Assembly (NCBI GenBank): GCA_001599975.1
Contig: BCIO01000002.1
Location: forward strand, 3,483,883 to 3,547,882
Length of the DNA stretch: 64,000 bases
Direction: 5' to 3'
DNA from: Cystobasidiopsis lactophilus
Lineage: Eukaryota; Basidiomycota; Agaricostilbomycetes; Agaricostilbales; Chionosphaeraceae
The position numbers were made by a program, and so were the translations under genes. This document shows, one piece after another, positions 10,235-20,826 of the stretch; the stretch's first letter is position 1, and every line of letters begins with the position of its first letter. Under the pieces are notes generated by a model, which was given only the letters and a program-made list of their open reading frames with translations, ran no database searches and was not told the origin of the DNA.

Positions 10235-11710
10235 TTAGAAGCCGAGAGAACGGGCGAGCTCCGGCGTGGAGAAGGGCTGAGACGGGCCGTCTGGGAACGT
10301 GTTGGAGAAGTAGTCGCGATCGGCGCCCTTGGTGAGGTAGGAAAGAGGGCTGTGGACGAACTTCTGGCCAAAGTCGACGCCTGGGGACGGAGGTAGTGGC
10401 GGCAGCACGGGCAAGGTGGCGGCGTCTGACATGCGGCGGGACGGGTCCATCAAGGGCATAATTCCCTGAGAATGCTGGACATAGTCGTCATCGGACTGCT
10501 GTTGACCCGGACGTGGCCTGTTGTCGATCAGAGGAGCCCTCGGGAGACTGCCAATGGCGATTTCGGTCGCCGAGAGGCCGCGTTCGATCGCTGCGGGGCC
10601 ATGCGGCACCTTGCATGTGCATGCGTCGTGGGAGTTGAGGGCCATGCGCAAGGTGCTGATCTCCTCTCGCAGAGCAGAGACCAAGAGCTGCAGGTCGTTG
10701 TTCTGCCGCGCCATCTGATCCGCGGTGCCCTCCAGGTTCGAGATCCACTCCTTCTTCTTTTGGCGCGATTTGCAAGCGGCCAGCCGGTTGCGTTCGAGGA
10801 ACTGGGCCCGCTTGGCGTCGTCGTCCTCGTCTCCTGACTTCACATCGGGCGCCGCCGACTCTGACTTGCTCTTGCCTTTCTTCTTGGCAGCTCCTCGCTT
10901 GGCAGTCGATCCCGATGGAGGCATGGGCAGCTCAGCTGGTGATGCAGCGCTCTCTGGGTCGGGCGACTCGGCGGCCACCACCTGCTCGATGTGCTGGAGG
11001 GCGGCGGCTTTCGAGCGGCGGGTCTGGATGGTGTCTTTGGGTGTCTCCGTCGAAGTGGAGTTCGGTAGAACGATGCCTTGGGTGGACGGGATGCCTTGGA
11101 GGTTGAAGACAGCATCGGCCGGCAGGGCCTTTGGCTCGGGCTGACGATTCGCCACCGCGGTGGCCGCATAGCGTCGCAGCATCGACTCGTAGTCCTGGGC
11201 GTGCGGAAGCATCCTGGTGGTGGCCGAGTCCTTGATCTCTACTGCCCGTCCCTTGTCGCTGTCACTGTCGCCAGACCCGGCGGGCGAGTCGTGGTTGGAG
11301 TTGGACCTCGAATCGGTGGCGGTGGACGGGGCCGTGGCCGACGACTCGTTTGAGTTTGAGTTGGACGACTCGGTGTGAGGCAGCAGCAGGCGGGAGCGCT
11401 TCTGGGTGGCGGGCAGCTGGCCGGCGGCATTTGGAGAGCGATCATGCTTTGGGCCTTGGTTGAAGCCGGACACGGGCGACGGGTTCTCGACGTCGAAAGA
11501 CGACTCGAAAGGGTTCATCTCGCCCGAATTGGAGTAATCCCCGTTGTCCACCAAGACAGAAGGCGTGAGGCCGCTGTGCGTCCATTGCGAGATGTAGTCC
11601 GACATAGCCAGTTTGCTGTCTAGCGGACCAGAGCGGTCTGCGCAGCTCACCATCAGGACGCTGCCCTTGCACTCTCCAAAGTACTGCTGGAACGCACCAT
11701 GATGAAGCAT
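10235..11710 (-). CDS. Atf1/ATF-CREB-type bZIP transcription factor
   Basis: A single open frame of 491 codons. The basic region and zipper are visible at about residues 300-365: AKRAQFLERNRLAACKSRQK then KKEWISNLE, with leucines of the zipper at heptad spacing through DLQLLVSALREEISTLRMAL. CTCK follows. NERNRLAACKSRQKKK-type basic regions are characteristic of Atf1/AtfA stress regulators acting below the Sty1/Hog1 MAP kinase, and NPFESSFD near residue 65 resembles the N-terminal block of that family. Several Ser-Pro sites are present. The most upstream ATG (11710) was used; MSDYISQWTHSG (11605) is an equally reasonable start. The Ser/Asn-rich stretch after residue 110 is low complexity. Confidence 0.85.
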   Translation of the reverse strand: MLHHGAFQQYFGECKGSVLMVSCADRSGPLDSKLAMSDYISQWTHSGLTPSVLVDNGDYSNSGEMNPFESSFDVENPSPVSGFNQGPKHDRSPNAAGQLPATQKRSRLLLPHTESSNSNSNESSATAPSTATDSRSNSNHDSPAGSGDSDSDKGRAVEIKDSATTRMLPHAQDYESMLRRYAATAVANRQPEPKALPADAVFNLQGIPSTQGIVLPNSTSTETPKDTIQTRRSKAAALQHIEQVVAAESPDPESAASPAELPMPPSGSTAKRGAAKKKGKSKSESAAPDVKSGDEDDDAKRAQFLERNRLAACKSRQKKKEWISNLEGTADQMARQNNDLQLLVSALREEISTLRMALNSHDACTCKVPHGPAAIERGLSATEIAIGSLPRAPLIDNRPRPGQQQSDDDYVQHSQGIMPLMDPSRRMSDAATLPVLPPLPPSPGVDFGQKFVHSPLSYLTKGADRDYFSNTFPDGPSQPFSTPELARSLGF

Positions 11711-12462
11711 ATGTAAACCTGAGTGTCCGCCTGGCGTCGATTTTGGCGATCGAAAAAAGGTTCCGTCTAGCTTGCAGATCCTCCTTTTCGCGAGAGTGCA
11801 GCGGTTCGGCTGTGGGAGGCTGGGGAGGGTTGGATAGTAAGGCTTTTGTTGTTGCTTTTTGACTGAGGCACCGGATCGAGCTTCAGAGGAGAAGTGGTGG
11901 GCTCTGGGCTGGCAGGTCGCCGCGGGTCGGTGCTTATGAGAGCTGCTTCAAAAGCCGCTCGGAAATGGATGTGCCTCGTAACGAAATCGGACGAGGACTT
12001 TGAGTGCTGGAGTGCGAAAGGATAGACCTCTCTAGGCAGGCGAGAGCGAGCTGCGTGGGCACAACGAGAACGTGAAATTAGCAAAGGGCGGCCGGCGTCC
12101 GGTGTCAGAAATTGGCTACCTTCTCAAGAAACTGGCTCCTGTTGCGACCGGCGGCTTTTGCTCTTGCTTTGCTGTACGCAACAGACAACGCAAGAAGGGA
12201 GGGAAAAGGAGAATGGTCGCTGCAGAAATGGGCAGTGGAGCCAGAGGTGCAGTCAGAGCGAGATGAGGCTTGCTGGCACTTCTGGGAACGCGGACTAAGT
12301 TTCCGCCGAGGAGCAAGACTCCAAGAGATGACTCTCTTGTCCCCGAACGAAAGCGCGCGCTCGGCATTTTGCAGTCAGCACCTTGGGAAAAAGTTTGCGA
12401 AGATGGAAAATGGCCTGGCTCTTGGAAAGAAACCACCACGCAAGACGAGCTCTGCCGCCACC
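11711..12462. other. Divergent promoter region
   Basis: This 752-bp region lies between the bZIP gene (leftward) and the thioesterase-like gene (rightward). A frame in phase with the latter is open from 12112, so an earlier start is formally possible. The extra residues show no conservation pattern, whereas the ATG at 12463 sits in a very strong context (CCGCCACCATGG). No other gene is seen. Confidence 0.5.
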
Positions 12463-13645
12463 ATGGCCACGCTGAAATTCCTGCTCAAAGTGCTCACCCC
12501 CTCTCGCTTGAATGCCACCCTGCTCTTTCTCTACGCTCTGTATCGGACTTCTGGCTCGCATGCTCTGTCGAAACTCAATGTGCCGGCCAAGATCTATGCC
12601 GCCCTGGTGCTGTTGAACTGGAGCGGCGCGCCTTTCGTGTGGCACTGGCGCGCTCTCGCTCAGCCCCTGCTCTCCATCCGGATACAGCAGCTTTGGGCTT
12701 GGCTGGGCTTCCACCAGGGAAAGACGGGCAGCAGGGCGAGGGAATTGGGCTTGCCGCAAAGCGTGTGGCACTTGCCGGCGATTGGCAACGACCCGTTCAA
12801 GTCGACCTACACCACTTATGGCAAGGTCAGATGGGCGGACGCGGACGTGTATGGCCACCTCTCTAATTCTCGCTACCCGGCGGAGATGGATGCTGTACGT
12901 CGACTCGATCCGCTTTCGAAGACCTGGGGGGCTTTCTGACTCGTGCTTTCGCTCTCAGTGCCGTGGCGGCTACGCCATGCATATGTTGGGAGCTCCTTTG
13001 GCTTGGGACGGACTGATGATCCCTCTTGGAGGTGAGCGACTCTGATCTCCTGAAGTCCTCCATTTTTAAGCTTTTCTCTTTGCATTAGGCGTTTCTTCCG
13101 TCTTCTTCAAAGAAATCCCGACGTTCGACCGGTTCTCTGTAGAAGGACGTGTTGTGGCTTGGGATGATGATAGATGGGTGAGCTGCGCCTCTCTCTTCCC
13201 CTCTTGGGGGAACCAATATGCTGATGCGTTGGTGGGCCAGATCTTCGCCTTGACCATCTTCACCGTCCCTTTGAAGCGCGGCAAGACGCCCAGACCTCAA
13301 GACATCATCGTCAAGACCAGGCGGGACGGGGACCGGATCCTCTGCTGCATGGGCCTGTCCAAGTTGTGCTTTAAAATCCCCAAGCACAAAGCCGCCCTCA
13401 AGCCCGCCCGCGTGCTCTCTGCCTCTGGGTTCGGCCCGGACGGTTCGAACTGGATCGCGATGCAAGAGAGGCGGCGGCAGGGCCAGAAGGTGGCTCGCCA
13501 GTGGCTCATTTCCAACGAAGGGGAGACGGGCATGGAGCAGTACGCGGAGCACAACAAGCAGGCGCTCGAGATCATCGATCGGCTCGGGGGCGGGGAGAAG
13601 AAGAGCGTGTGGATCGAGCTCCTCAACCTCGCTGTCCCTCGTTGA
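12463..13645 (+). CDS. Membrane-anchored thioesterase-like (hotdog, THEM6-type) protein
   Basis: The start ATG is chosen for its perfect context. An N-terminal part with hydrophobic stretches (KIYAALVLLNWSGAPFVW) leads into the conserved block YGKVRWADADVYGHLSNSRY, typical of 4HBT-like hotdog thioesterases of the THEM6/DSCD75 type, which handle acyl-CoA or related thioesters. After introns the protein continues CRGGYAMHMLGAPLAWDGLM, VSSVFFKEIPTFDRFSVEGR, IFALTIFTVPLKRG and a C-terminal helical tail ending NLAVPR. Introns are inferred at about 12895-12958, 13032-13089 and 13177-13241. The usual catalytic Asp of the hotdog fold probably corresponds to the Asp in WADADVYGH. The substrate is unknown. 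Confidence 0.7.
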
Positions 13646-13814
13646 ATGCAAGAGCGGTGGTTGCGATTAGAGATTACAAAGAGGCGTTTTAGAACTATTA
13701 CAGGGCTTCATGGACTCTCTCCTTCACAGCGCAGAGCGCTATCCTTGTATAATAACTCAAGCTTAATGCGCTGACCGTAGAGAACTTTTAGACCAGACTC
13801 ACCTTGCTGCCTGA

Positions 13815-14502
13815 TCAATGGTCCCCTGAAGTAGAAGCGTACTTGTCGTCCAGCCCTTCCTGTGAGGCACCCGTAGATTCAATACACATTCAAGTGTAAA
13901 GGAGGGAAAGGTCCACACCAATCCGGCGCCTCGAGCAGGTTCGCCTCGATTCAAATCCCAAGAGCCGCCTGGGGTCTCTTGCGCCAACAGCCTTAGCCGC
14001 TGCCGTTCCCGAGCCACGTTCTCCATCAAGGTTTGCTTGCTGAAAATGTAGCCTGTCAGGTTGGAATCGATGGAGGAGACCTGAGAGGTGTGACACGTCT
14101 AGGGTGGCGAACTCCAAGGACTGACCCGCTACTACGCCCTGTCGTTCCACAAAGGCTTCTTGAGAATGCTATTCTTCAAAGGACAAGGCAGGGAACTGAC
14201 AGTGGCCAAACCAGCGAAAGTGGACAGGCGGGGGCTCATCTTCATGGCTCGATGGGAAATGGTGGCTGTCGGACGGCATTGTCGTAGAATCGTGATACGA
14301 TTGAAAGGCGAAGAAGCGACCAACCTCCCAAGAAACCAGCCAAACCGCCAAACATGACACCTTTGACAGGTCATCGTCAGCTCTCGGCATCCTCTTCCAA
14401 GGGGAGGAGAGGCTCACCATCTAGCTGAGCCGACTTGTTGAGCGCTCCGATGGTCTCCAAATCCAGCACGACATCATCGGTAACAGGCGCTTTCTGATCC
14501 AT
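13815..14502 (-). CDS. Predicted small membrane protein, function unknown
   Basis: Read leftward from ATG 14502: MDQKAPVTDDVVLDLETIGA, then after a 57-bp intron (14361-14417) GVMFGGLAGFLGG. Further inferred exons give ATISHRAMKMSPRLSTFAGL, ATGVVAGQSLEFATLD and QTLMENVARERQRLRLLAQE, with a tail ending EGLDDKYASTSGDH and TGA at 13815-13817. Gly-rich hydrophobic segments followed by a charged helix suggest two membrane spans, perhaps in mitochondria, but no family was recognised. Its start lies only 93 bp from that of WDR70 on the other strand, so the two probably share a bidirectional promoter. Exon joints after the second are tentative. Confidence 0.5.
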
Positions 14503-14595
14503 AATCGCCAAACCCAGGAGTGAGGCCCAAATGGTGAAAGCGGAACAAGATTCCATTTTGGAAGCTGTCTCCTGAACCGCCACGCTACGCAAGTT

Positions 14596-16761
14596 ATGGA
14601 GTCGCTGCCGCTGAGCTTTGGCAAGGCGGAGACGAACCCGAAGACGTCTTCGTTGAAGCGCAACTTTGAGCAGACCAAGCGGCAAGAGGCGCCCGAAGAG
14701 CAGGACCGACTGCCCATCGCTTCCACTTCGGCGGCGGCGACAGCGACAGCCACTGCTGAAGATGACGAGGACGAGGAGGAGGCAGCAGGGCCCACTGTAG
14801 CTGATTTGGACCTGCCAGTCTCGCACGAAGCCTTGCTCAAGAACCACACCAAAGTGAGTTTGCTGCTTCCCCCCTTTAGCCTGGCCTTGTGCCGAAGCTC
14901 AAGCTTGTAGCTATCTCACAGACGGTCTCTGCACTCTCAATAGACCCAGCAGGAGCTCGGATATGCACGGGCAGCTACGACTACCACTGCAAGCTCTGGG
15001 ACTTCGGCGGCATGGACTCGTCCTTCAAACCTTTTCGCTCTTGGGAGCCCGTGCCCGAGGGCTCGTACCAAGTGAACGACGTCAAGTGGAGCGCGACCGG
15101 AGACCGGCTGCTCGTGGCTTCAGCGACCAACCAGCCCAAGATCTTCTCCCGCGAGGCCGAGCAGCTCGCTATTTACCCCAAAGGCGACATGTACATCCGA
15201 GATATGAAGAACACCAAGTGCGTCACTTGGTCCCTTTCACCTTATCAGTATTCAGATGCTGATGGGTGAGGCTGGTGGTTCACAGCGGCCACATTGCGGA
15301 AATCACAAGCTGCGTGTGGAACCCAAAGGACGACAATGTGTTCGCCACCTCGTCCAACGACAGCACGGTCCGGATCTGGGACGCCGGGAAGCTGGACAAG
15401 TCCAAAGCCGTGATCGTCATCAAGTCCAAGGAGCGCGGGCAGCGGACGAGGATCACCAGCTTGGCCTACTCCGAGGATGCGCGGTGGATCGCGGCCGCTG
15501 GGCAGGATGGGTGCTTGAATGTGTGGGCGACCAACAGCACGTTTGCGAGGCCCAACTATGTGCGTTCTTCCTCCCACTTCATTGCGTTCGATTCGTCAAC
15601 TCAATTTCATCGTACATTGCCACGCACAGAGCGTTGAGAAGGCCCACACCAATGGCGAGGTCATCTCTGGCATCACCTTCTCATTAGACAACCGCACTCT
15701 GCTCAGCAGGAGCAACGATGGCTCGCTAAAGAGTGGGTTCTTGCTCCCTGTCAGGCTGTTGAGACATGTCTAGAGCTGGATCTCGGTCCACAGTGTGGGA
15801 CGTCCGAGCTTTCAAGAAGCCACTAGCAGTGCGAGCCGACCTGCCGTGTCGGAACCAAGAGGCCAACGCCATTTTCAGCCCGGACGAGAACCTCATCCTC
15901 ACCGGCACCTCGGGGCGGGCCATCATCGCCGGCGAGAAAGTGCTCAACGCTCCCGGCGAAGACGGCTCGAGCGGCTCGAGGGACGGGCAGCTCATGATCC
16001 TCAACCGCACCGACCTGTCCACCGTCAAGGCCCTCAACATCTCCGCCGGCAACGTGGTCAAAGTGGCCTGGCACGCCCGCATCAACCAGATCTTCGCCTC
16101 CACCTCCTTGGGCGCCGTGCACGTCTTGTACTCCCCCGAAACGTCGATCAAAGGCGCTACGCTCTCCCTACAGCGGACGGCGAGGAAGAAGGACGAGGCG
16201 GAGGACGGCGCCTTGCCTCTGGCGGGCCAGATCCACAACCCGGACGCGCTGCCCATGTTTCGAGACGCAGAGTTCGAAGCGAGGGTGCGCGGCAAGGCGG
16301 GCGGCAATGGCACCCGCACCAAGGACCGCAAGGACCAAAAGAAGACTTACGCCCCTTTGCCACCCATGGAAGGTCCTGGACACGGAGGCAGAGTCGGCGC
16401 TTCCGCTACGCAGCATTTGGTCCAAGGCTTGGTCTTCAACAGGTCGAGAGACGAAGATGTGCGTTGGAGGCCTTCTTTCATTTCGCTGAGCCTAGGCTGA
16501 ATCCCTGTGGTCTTTGGTACGCACAGCCGCGCGAAGCCTTGCTCAAGTACGCGAGCAAAGAAGGCGACGACACCTACACCTCTGCTTGGACGAAGAGTGA
16601 GTGGCTGCCTCCCAATTCGAGCAATCAATGTGCTAAAAATGCGGTCTTCCTTCACAGCCCAACCGAAAACCATTTTCGACACGGCGCCGGCGGAGGACGA
16701 GTACGACGAGACGGGCAAGCTCAAGGAGAAGCGCGTGGACAAGAAGCGCAGGCTGCAATAG
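14596..16761 (+). CDS. WDR70-like WD40 repeat protein
   Basis: The protein begins MESLPLSFGKAETNPKTSSL and has an acidic region before a WD40 propeller. Repeats are visible as VSALSIDPAGARICTGSYDY then HCKLWDFGGMD, HIAEITSCVWNPKDDNVFAT with VRIWDAG, RITSLAYSEDARWIAAAGQD, and TVWDVRAFKKPL. The C-terminus holds TYAPLPPMEGPGHGG and PKTIFDTAPAEDEYDETGKL before KEKRVDKKRRLQ. That tail and the GSYDYHCKLWDFGGMD repeat are hallmarks of WDR70 (gastrulation-defective homologue), a nuclear protein linked to CRL4-dependent histone H2B ubiquitination and DNA-end resection. Five or more introns interrupt it (for example near 14853, 15220, 15558, 15736, 16459 and 16600). Stop TAG is at 16759-16761. Confidence 0.88.
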
Positions 16762-17024
16762 AGGCGGTGGCGGCCGCTTCTTGGCTTTATTGCTTGGGTA
16801 AGGCGGAGGATGGGCGCAGCGTAGACTTCATTTCAACACGAGCTCTATTCTTGCAACTCTTGTTCTATCTCTTGTACTACTTGCTTCGCCTCTTGTTGTG
16901 TTCATACCTGTACTTTGAGAGCGGCTCAACAAGCAAAGCAAGCGAGCGACGAGGACAGAGGGAGAAGAGGGAGCAGGCCGCCCAAACTTTCGTCGCCTCT
17001 CCTTCGCCTTTTCATTTGTTCAGC

Positions 17025-19820
17025 ATGCCGCTACAACGCAGCAAACAGGCTCAAAAGCCACCTCCATTACCACAGCAGAACCGACCAGCAGCTCGCCCAT
17101 TTGCCGGGGAGCAGCGGCCAAGCCAACAGCCAGCCGCGTTTTCCTTTCCGCAAGGGCCAACACCTCAGCGCCACATCCCTTACTCTTCCGAGTCCTTGCC
17201 ACCTCGGAGATCGTCTTCAGCCTTGGGTCAGAATTACCCTTATCTTCACCGCCCGTCGGACAGCTCGGCGTCCAGCAGCTCGTTACTTTCGGCCAACTCA
17301 ACTTCCAATTTGCTCAATGGCAATCAGCAGCGCCAGTTCTCAGGTCCACCTTCGGCTGAGTACTCACCTCCGTTGTCATCTGGCTTGACGGACGAGGAGG
17401 ATGTGTTCCTACGGCAGCAGCTCGCCACCTCGAAATATCACCTCATCGAGCCGTGGGAGTTCAAGGACGAGCCGGACGCCAGCGACCGCTTCACCCAGGC
17501 CGACCACAAACGCTATGTCAAAGAACGCCGGCGGTGCACGCCTTTCACCTTGCGAGGCTGGGCCAACGTGGCCGCGCTCGTCTTGATCGCCTGCGTCCTG
17601 CTCGGCGTATTCGCCGTTTTCCCGATCACCGACTACTTCATGCAGGCTGCCAAGAACGCCAAGCACCCTTTGATGGGTTGGAATGTGGGAGGAGTCAACT
17701 CCACAGGGCAGGTGCCGACCATTCAAGGGCTGCCGGATTTGATCGATGCGGACACCCCGTCAACAGTCATGACCAGGACAGGCTACGATGGAGAGGAGTA
17801 CGATTTGGTGTTCAGTGACGAGTTCAACAAGGACGGTCGGACTTTTTACCCTGGCGATGGTGGGTTGCGCAAGTTCAAACTCGCTTATCTGCCCTAACTT
17901 TCGACCTCAGATCCCTACTGGGAAGCAGTTGATCTACACTGTGAGTTTTTGTTAGTGAAGTATGGTTCAAGTGCCACGGCTGAGGCGACGAGCTTCACAG
18001 ACTGGCAGACTGGTGAGCCGACCTTGAGGGGCATGGCGCCAGAAACTCTTGTTCTGACCCACTTTTACAGGCGACTACGAATACTACACTCCAGATGCCG
18101 TTACCACTCAAGATGGCGCCTTGGTCCTGACTCTTACGGAATCTCCGATGGGAGGCCTGAACTTTCGTAAGTGCTCGCACTCCCCGCGCCTTGTGAAGAA
18201 GTCCTTACTCCAAAGCCGTCAGAATCGGGCATGCTCCAATCCTGGAACAAGTTCTGCTTCACTGGCGGCTACGTCGAGATCTCTGTGCAGCTGCCTGGCG
18301 ACCCCCTCGTCGGGGTGAGCCTTTTTCTCTCAGCATATTTGATAGAACGCTATCTGACCAACCAACCATAGGGGCTCTGGCCTGGTGCATGGACTATGGG
18401 AAATCTTGGTCGCGCTGGTGAGTAAACAATGTTGGTGATATCGACTTGACTGATCCCTGCTGGCACAGGCTTTGGCGGCAGCACCGACGGAACTTGGTCA
18501 TAGTGAGCGCGCTTCCTGCTTCACTCAATCAGATCCCTGAATGGGTCTTACAGTTCCTACAACCACTGCGACGTTGGCGCTTACCCGAATCAAACCTATA
18601 CTGACGGATCTGGCCCGGATGTTTCGATCAACAATAAGAAGAAAGGCAGCCCTCTTTCCAAGCAACCAGGCCAAAAGCTCTCGTATGTATCAATGTTTGC
18701 CTCATGTTGACGCCGAGGCTGACGGATGGAGAGCAGAGCGTGCACTTGCCCCGGCGAGGACCACCCTGGCCCCGATGTGACCGTCGGCCGAGGCGCACCA
18801 GAAGTAATTTACACTTTATTCAAGTCATCAACATAGTTCACTTACCTGGCCGTGCAGATTGACATCATTGAAGCCATGTCGTACTGGAACAAGCAGACCG
18901 ACTCTGGCATCGGTGGCGTGTCACAGTCGGCCCAATTTGCACCTTGCGAGTAAACCCGCTTATGCAGTATTTTTGTTGGAAGCTAATATACCGACATCAG
19001 TCGATACCGCTTGGAAGTGGAACAACAATGCCTCGGCCATCACAATTTGGAACGAGAACGTGACGAGCCTGAACGGCTACACGGTGGGTCCATGCAAGTT
19101 GGATCTAATGATCTTTATCTAAATGTTCTGTTCATTAGGGTGGCGTCTACCAAGAAGCCGTCTCTGCGATTTCTTACACGGACAGCGACTCCTACCAGCT
19201 GACGAAGCAAACCTTCTCTCCGGTGCGCTGCCTCTTCCAGAGCCCATCTCTGAAGAATCTAGCTGATGACTACCTGGCAATAGTATGGGCTCGAGTTCAC
19301 ACCTGGCTCCGGCGACGACGCGCACATCACCTGGATGGCCGGTGGCGAAAAGACCTGGACTGTCCTTCCGCTCGCTGTCGGTCCCGACAACAAGACCATG
19401 GTCTCTCAACGTGATATCGCCGTGGAGCCCATGTACATGATCCTCAACCTGGGCTTCTCGTCCGGCTTTTCCAACGTCAACTGGAAGGAGCTGACCTTCC
19501 CCGCCATCATGTGGGTCGCTTTCCCGTTGAAGCTCTTGTTCAGGCTGACATCTGATTCTTTCCGACTTCACAGGAAAGTTGATTACGTCCGCGTTTACCA
19601 GAAAAAGGGCCAAGTCAACATTGGCTGCGATCCGAAAGACTACCCGACGATGGACTACATCGCGCGGCACATGACAGTGCGCTCGCTTCTCCTCTCTTGG
19701 CGATATGACGTGCCGCTGATCCTGCTTCGCGTCCAGGCATACACAGACAACAACGCCACCACCTGGGCTGAGGCTGGCTACAAGAAGCCTCGGCAATCCT
19801 ACGAGGCTGGCGGGTGCTGA
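17025..19820 (+). CDS. SKN1/KRE6-type beta-1,6-glucan synthesis protein (GH16 family)
   Basis: A type II membrane protein. A Ser/Pro/Gln-rich cytosolic N-terminus of about 175 residues precedes one membrane span (VAALVLIACVLLGVFAVFPI). The lumenal GH16-like domain follows: YDLVFSDEFNKDGRTFYPGD, GLWPGAWTMGNLGRAGFGGS, the signature APEIDIIEAMSYW, and VDYVRVYQKKG near the end. In this family the glutamates of the EIDIIE-type motif are the catalytic pair. Skn1/Kre6 proteins are needed for beta-1,6-glucan in the cell wall and act in the ER, Golgi or plasma membrane. The first exon is long (17025-17860 region); the GH16 part is cut into about ten short exons. The stop is TGA at 19818-19820. Confidence 0.9.
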
Positions 19821-20012
19821 GACCCCTCTTTCATGTTATTCGCACTAGATATCATTATTTTGTTTTGCAATTGCTCCAATGGACTTTGTTCGCTTTTCAC
19901 ATTTCACATGTCAATGGGCCAAGCAATGAATTCCGCGGCGCTCATCTTTGAACTCGGTCGACCGCCTTCTCCTCCACAAACTTAGAGCCTAGATTGCGTT
20001 TCGCTTAGAAAG

Positions 20013-20640
20013 ATGAGGACAGCACAAGTCTATGCGTGGCGGTTTGCTGCCTTGATGGCCTTCGTTTCAGCGTATTCATTTTGGAAGGCAAGTCGTCTGA
20101 GCGCTGGCTGCATAGACCACCAAGCTGAATTTCAAGAACAGAGAGCAAATGAAGAGGTGAGCGAAGCTTGTTGTAGAGCGACAGAGGGCGCAATGCTGAA
20201 TGGCATGTGAAACGCTTCTCGCCCTGCCAGCTGGTGCCAACGCTGCTGCTCCTGCCGGCGTCTCATCCAGCTCGGGCAGCTGTGGGTATGGTCCAATATG
20301 GCACCTTCTTCTGTGAGCTCGCACCCGTAGTGTGCCTGGTCTTCCACGCTGAGTGAAGAGGACCTTGGAAGACGCACTGGCAGGTAAGCCGTCCCTGAAA
20401 GCGCCCCTGTCGCCCTGTCGACGTGTGCGAATGCTCGGTCTGATGCCCAAACGGTCTGTCAGGCCTCTTCTATTGCAGGCTATCGACGCTGCAGTCGTTT
20501 GGGCTGGCGGAGATTCTCGGCGTAGCATTGCAGCTGGTGTTCTACGTTTGGGCCATTTTCGCCTTCCCTGGCGAGAGGGATGTGGCCATCTTTTGCTCGC
20601 TGATGGCTAGTGTGGTGCTGCTGGCTGCCCTGCCTCTATA
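20013..20640 (+). CDS. Small multi-pass membrane protein, function unknown
   Basis: Inferred exons give MRTAQVYAWRFAALMAFVSA then YSFWKA, NQRANEE, LVPTLLLLPASHPARAAVGM then VQYGTFF, LKRTLEDALAG, and a last exon ILGVALQLVFYVWAIFAFPG to LMASVVLLAALPL and TAG at 20638-20640. Four hydrophobic segments are seen. Introns of about 45-70 bp join with matching phases, and the first three donors are good (GTCGTC is weak, GTGAGC, GTGAGC, GTAAGC). The order of spans with short loops suggests an ER or vacuolar membrane protein. No family was recognised. It sits between SKN1 and the bromodomain gene, all rightward. Confidence 0.5.
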
Positions 20641-20826
20641 GCCCTTCAGAATCAGCTTTTGGAATTCGGCCCACATGTGGGACGAAAGCTTGTCTCAGCG
20701 AAACAAAACGAGCGAACAATTTTTCTTCCCATTTCCGCTCTGAAGGTCACCTGACTTGCTCAAATCTCGACATTTTTTGCTGCTCGCTCACCCAAGCTTC
20801 GAAGGTCGACGAGAGTCTCAGCGTGA

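Noticed and set aside
15795-17897. A 700-codon frame spanning the end of WDR70 and the start of SKN1
   Set aside because: The first part reads WDR70 exons in the wrong frame. Only the part from 17025 is coding (SKN1). It is not a fused gene.
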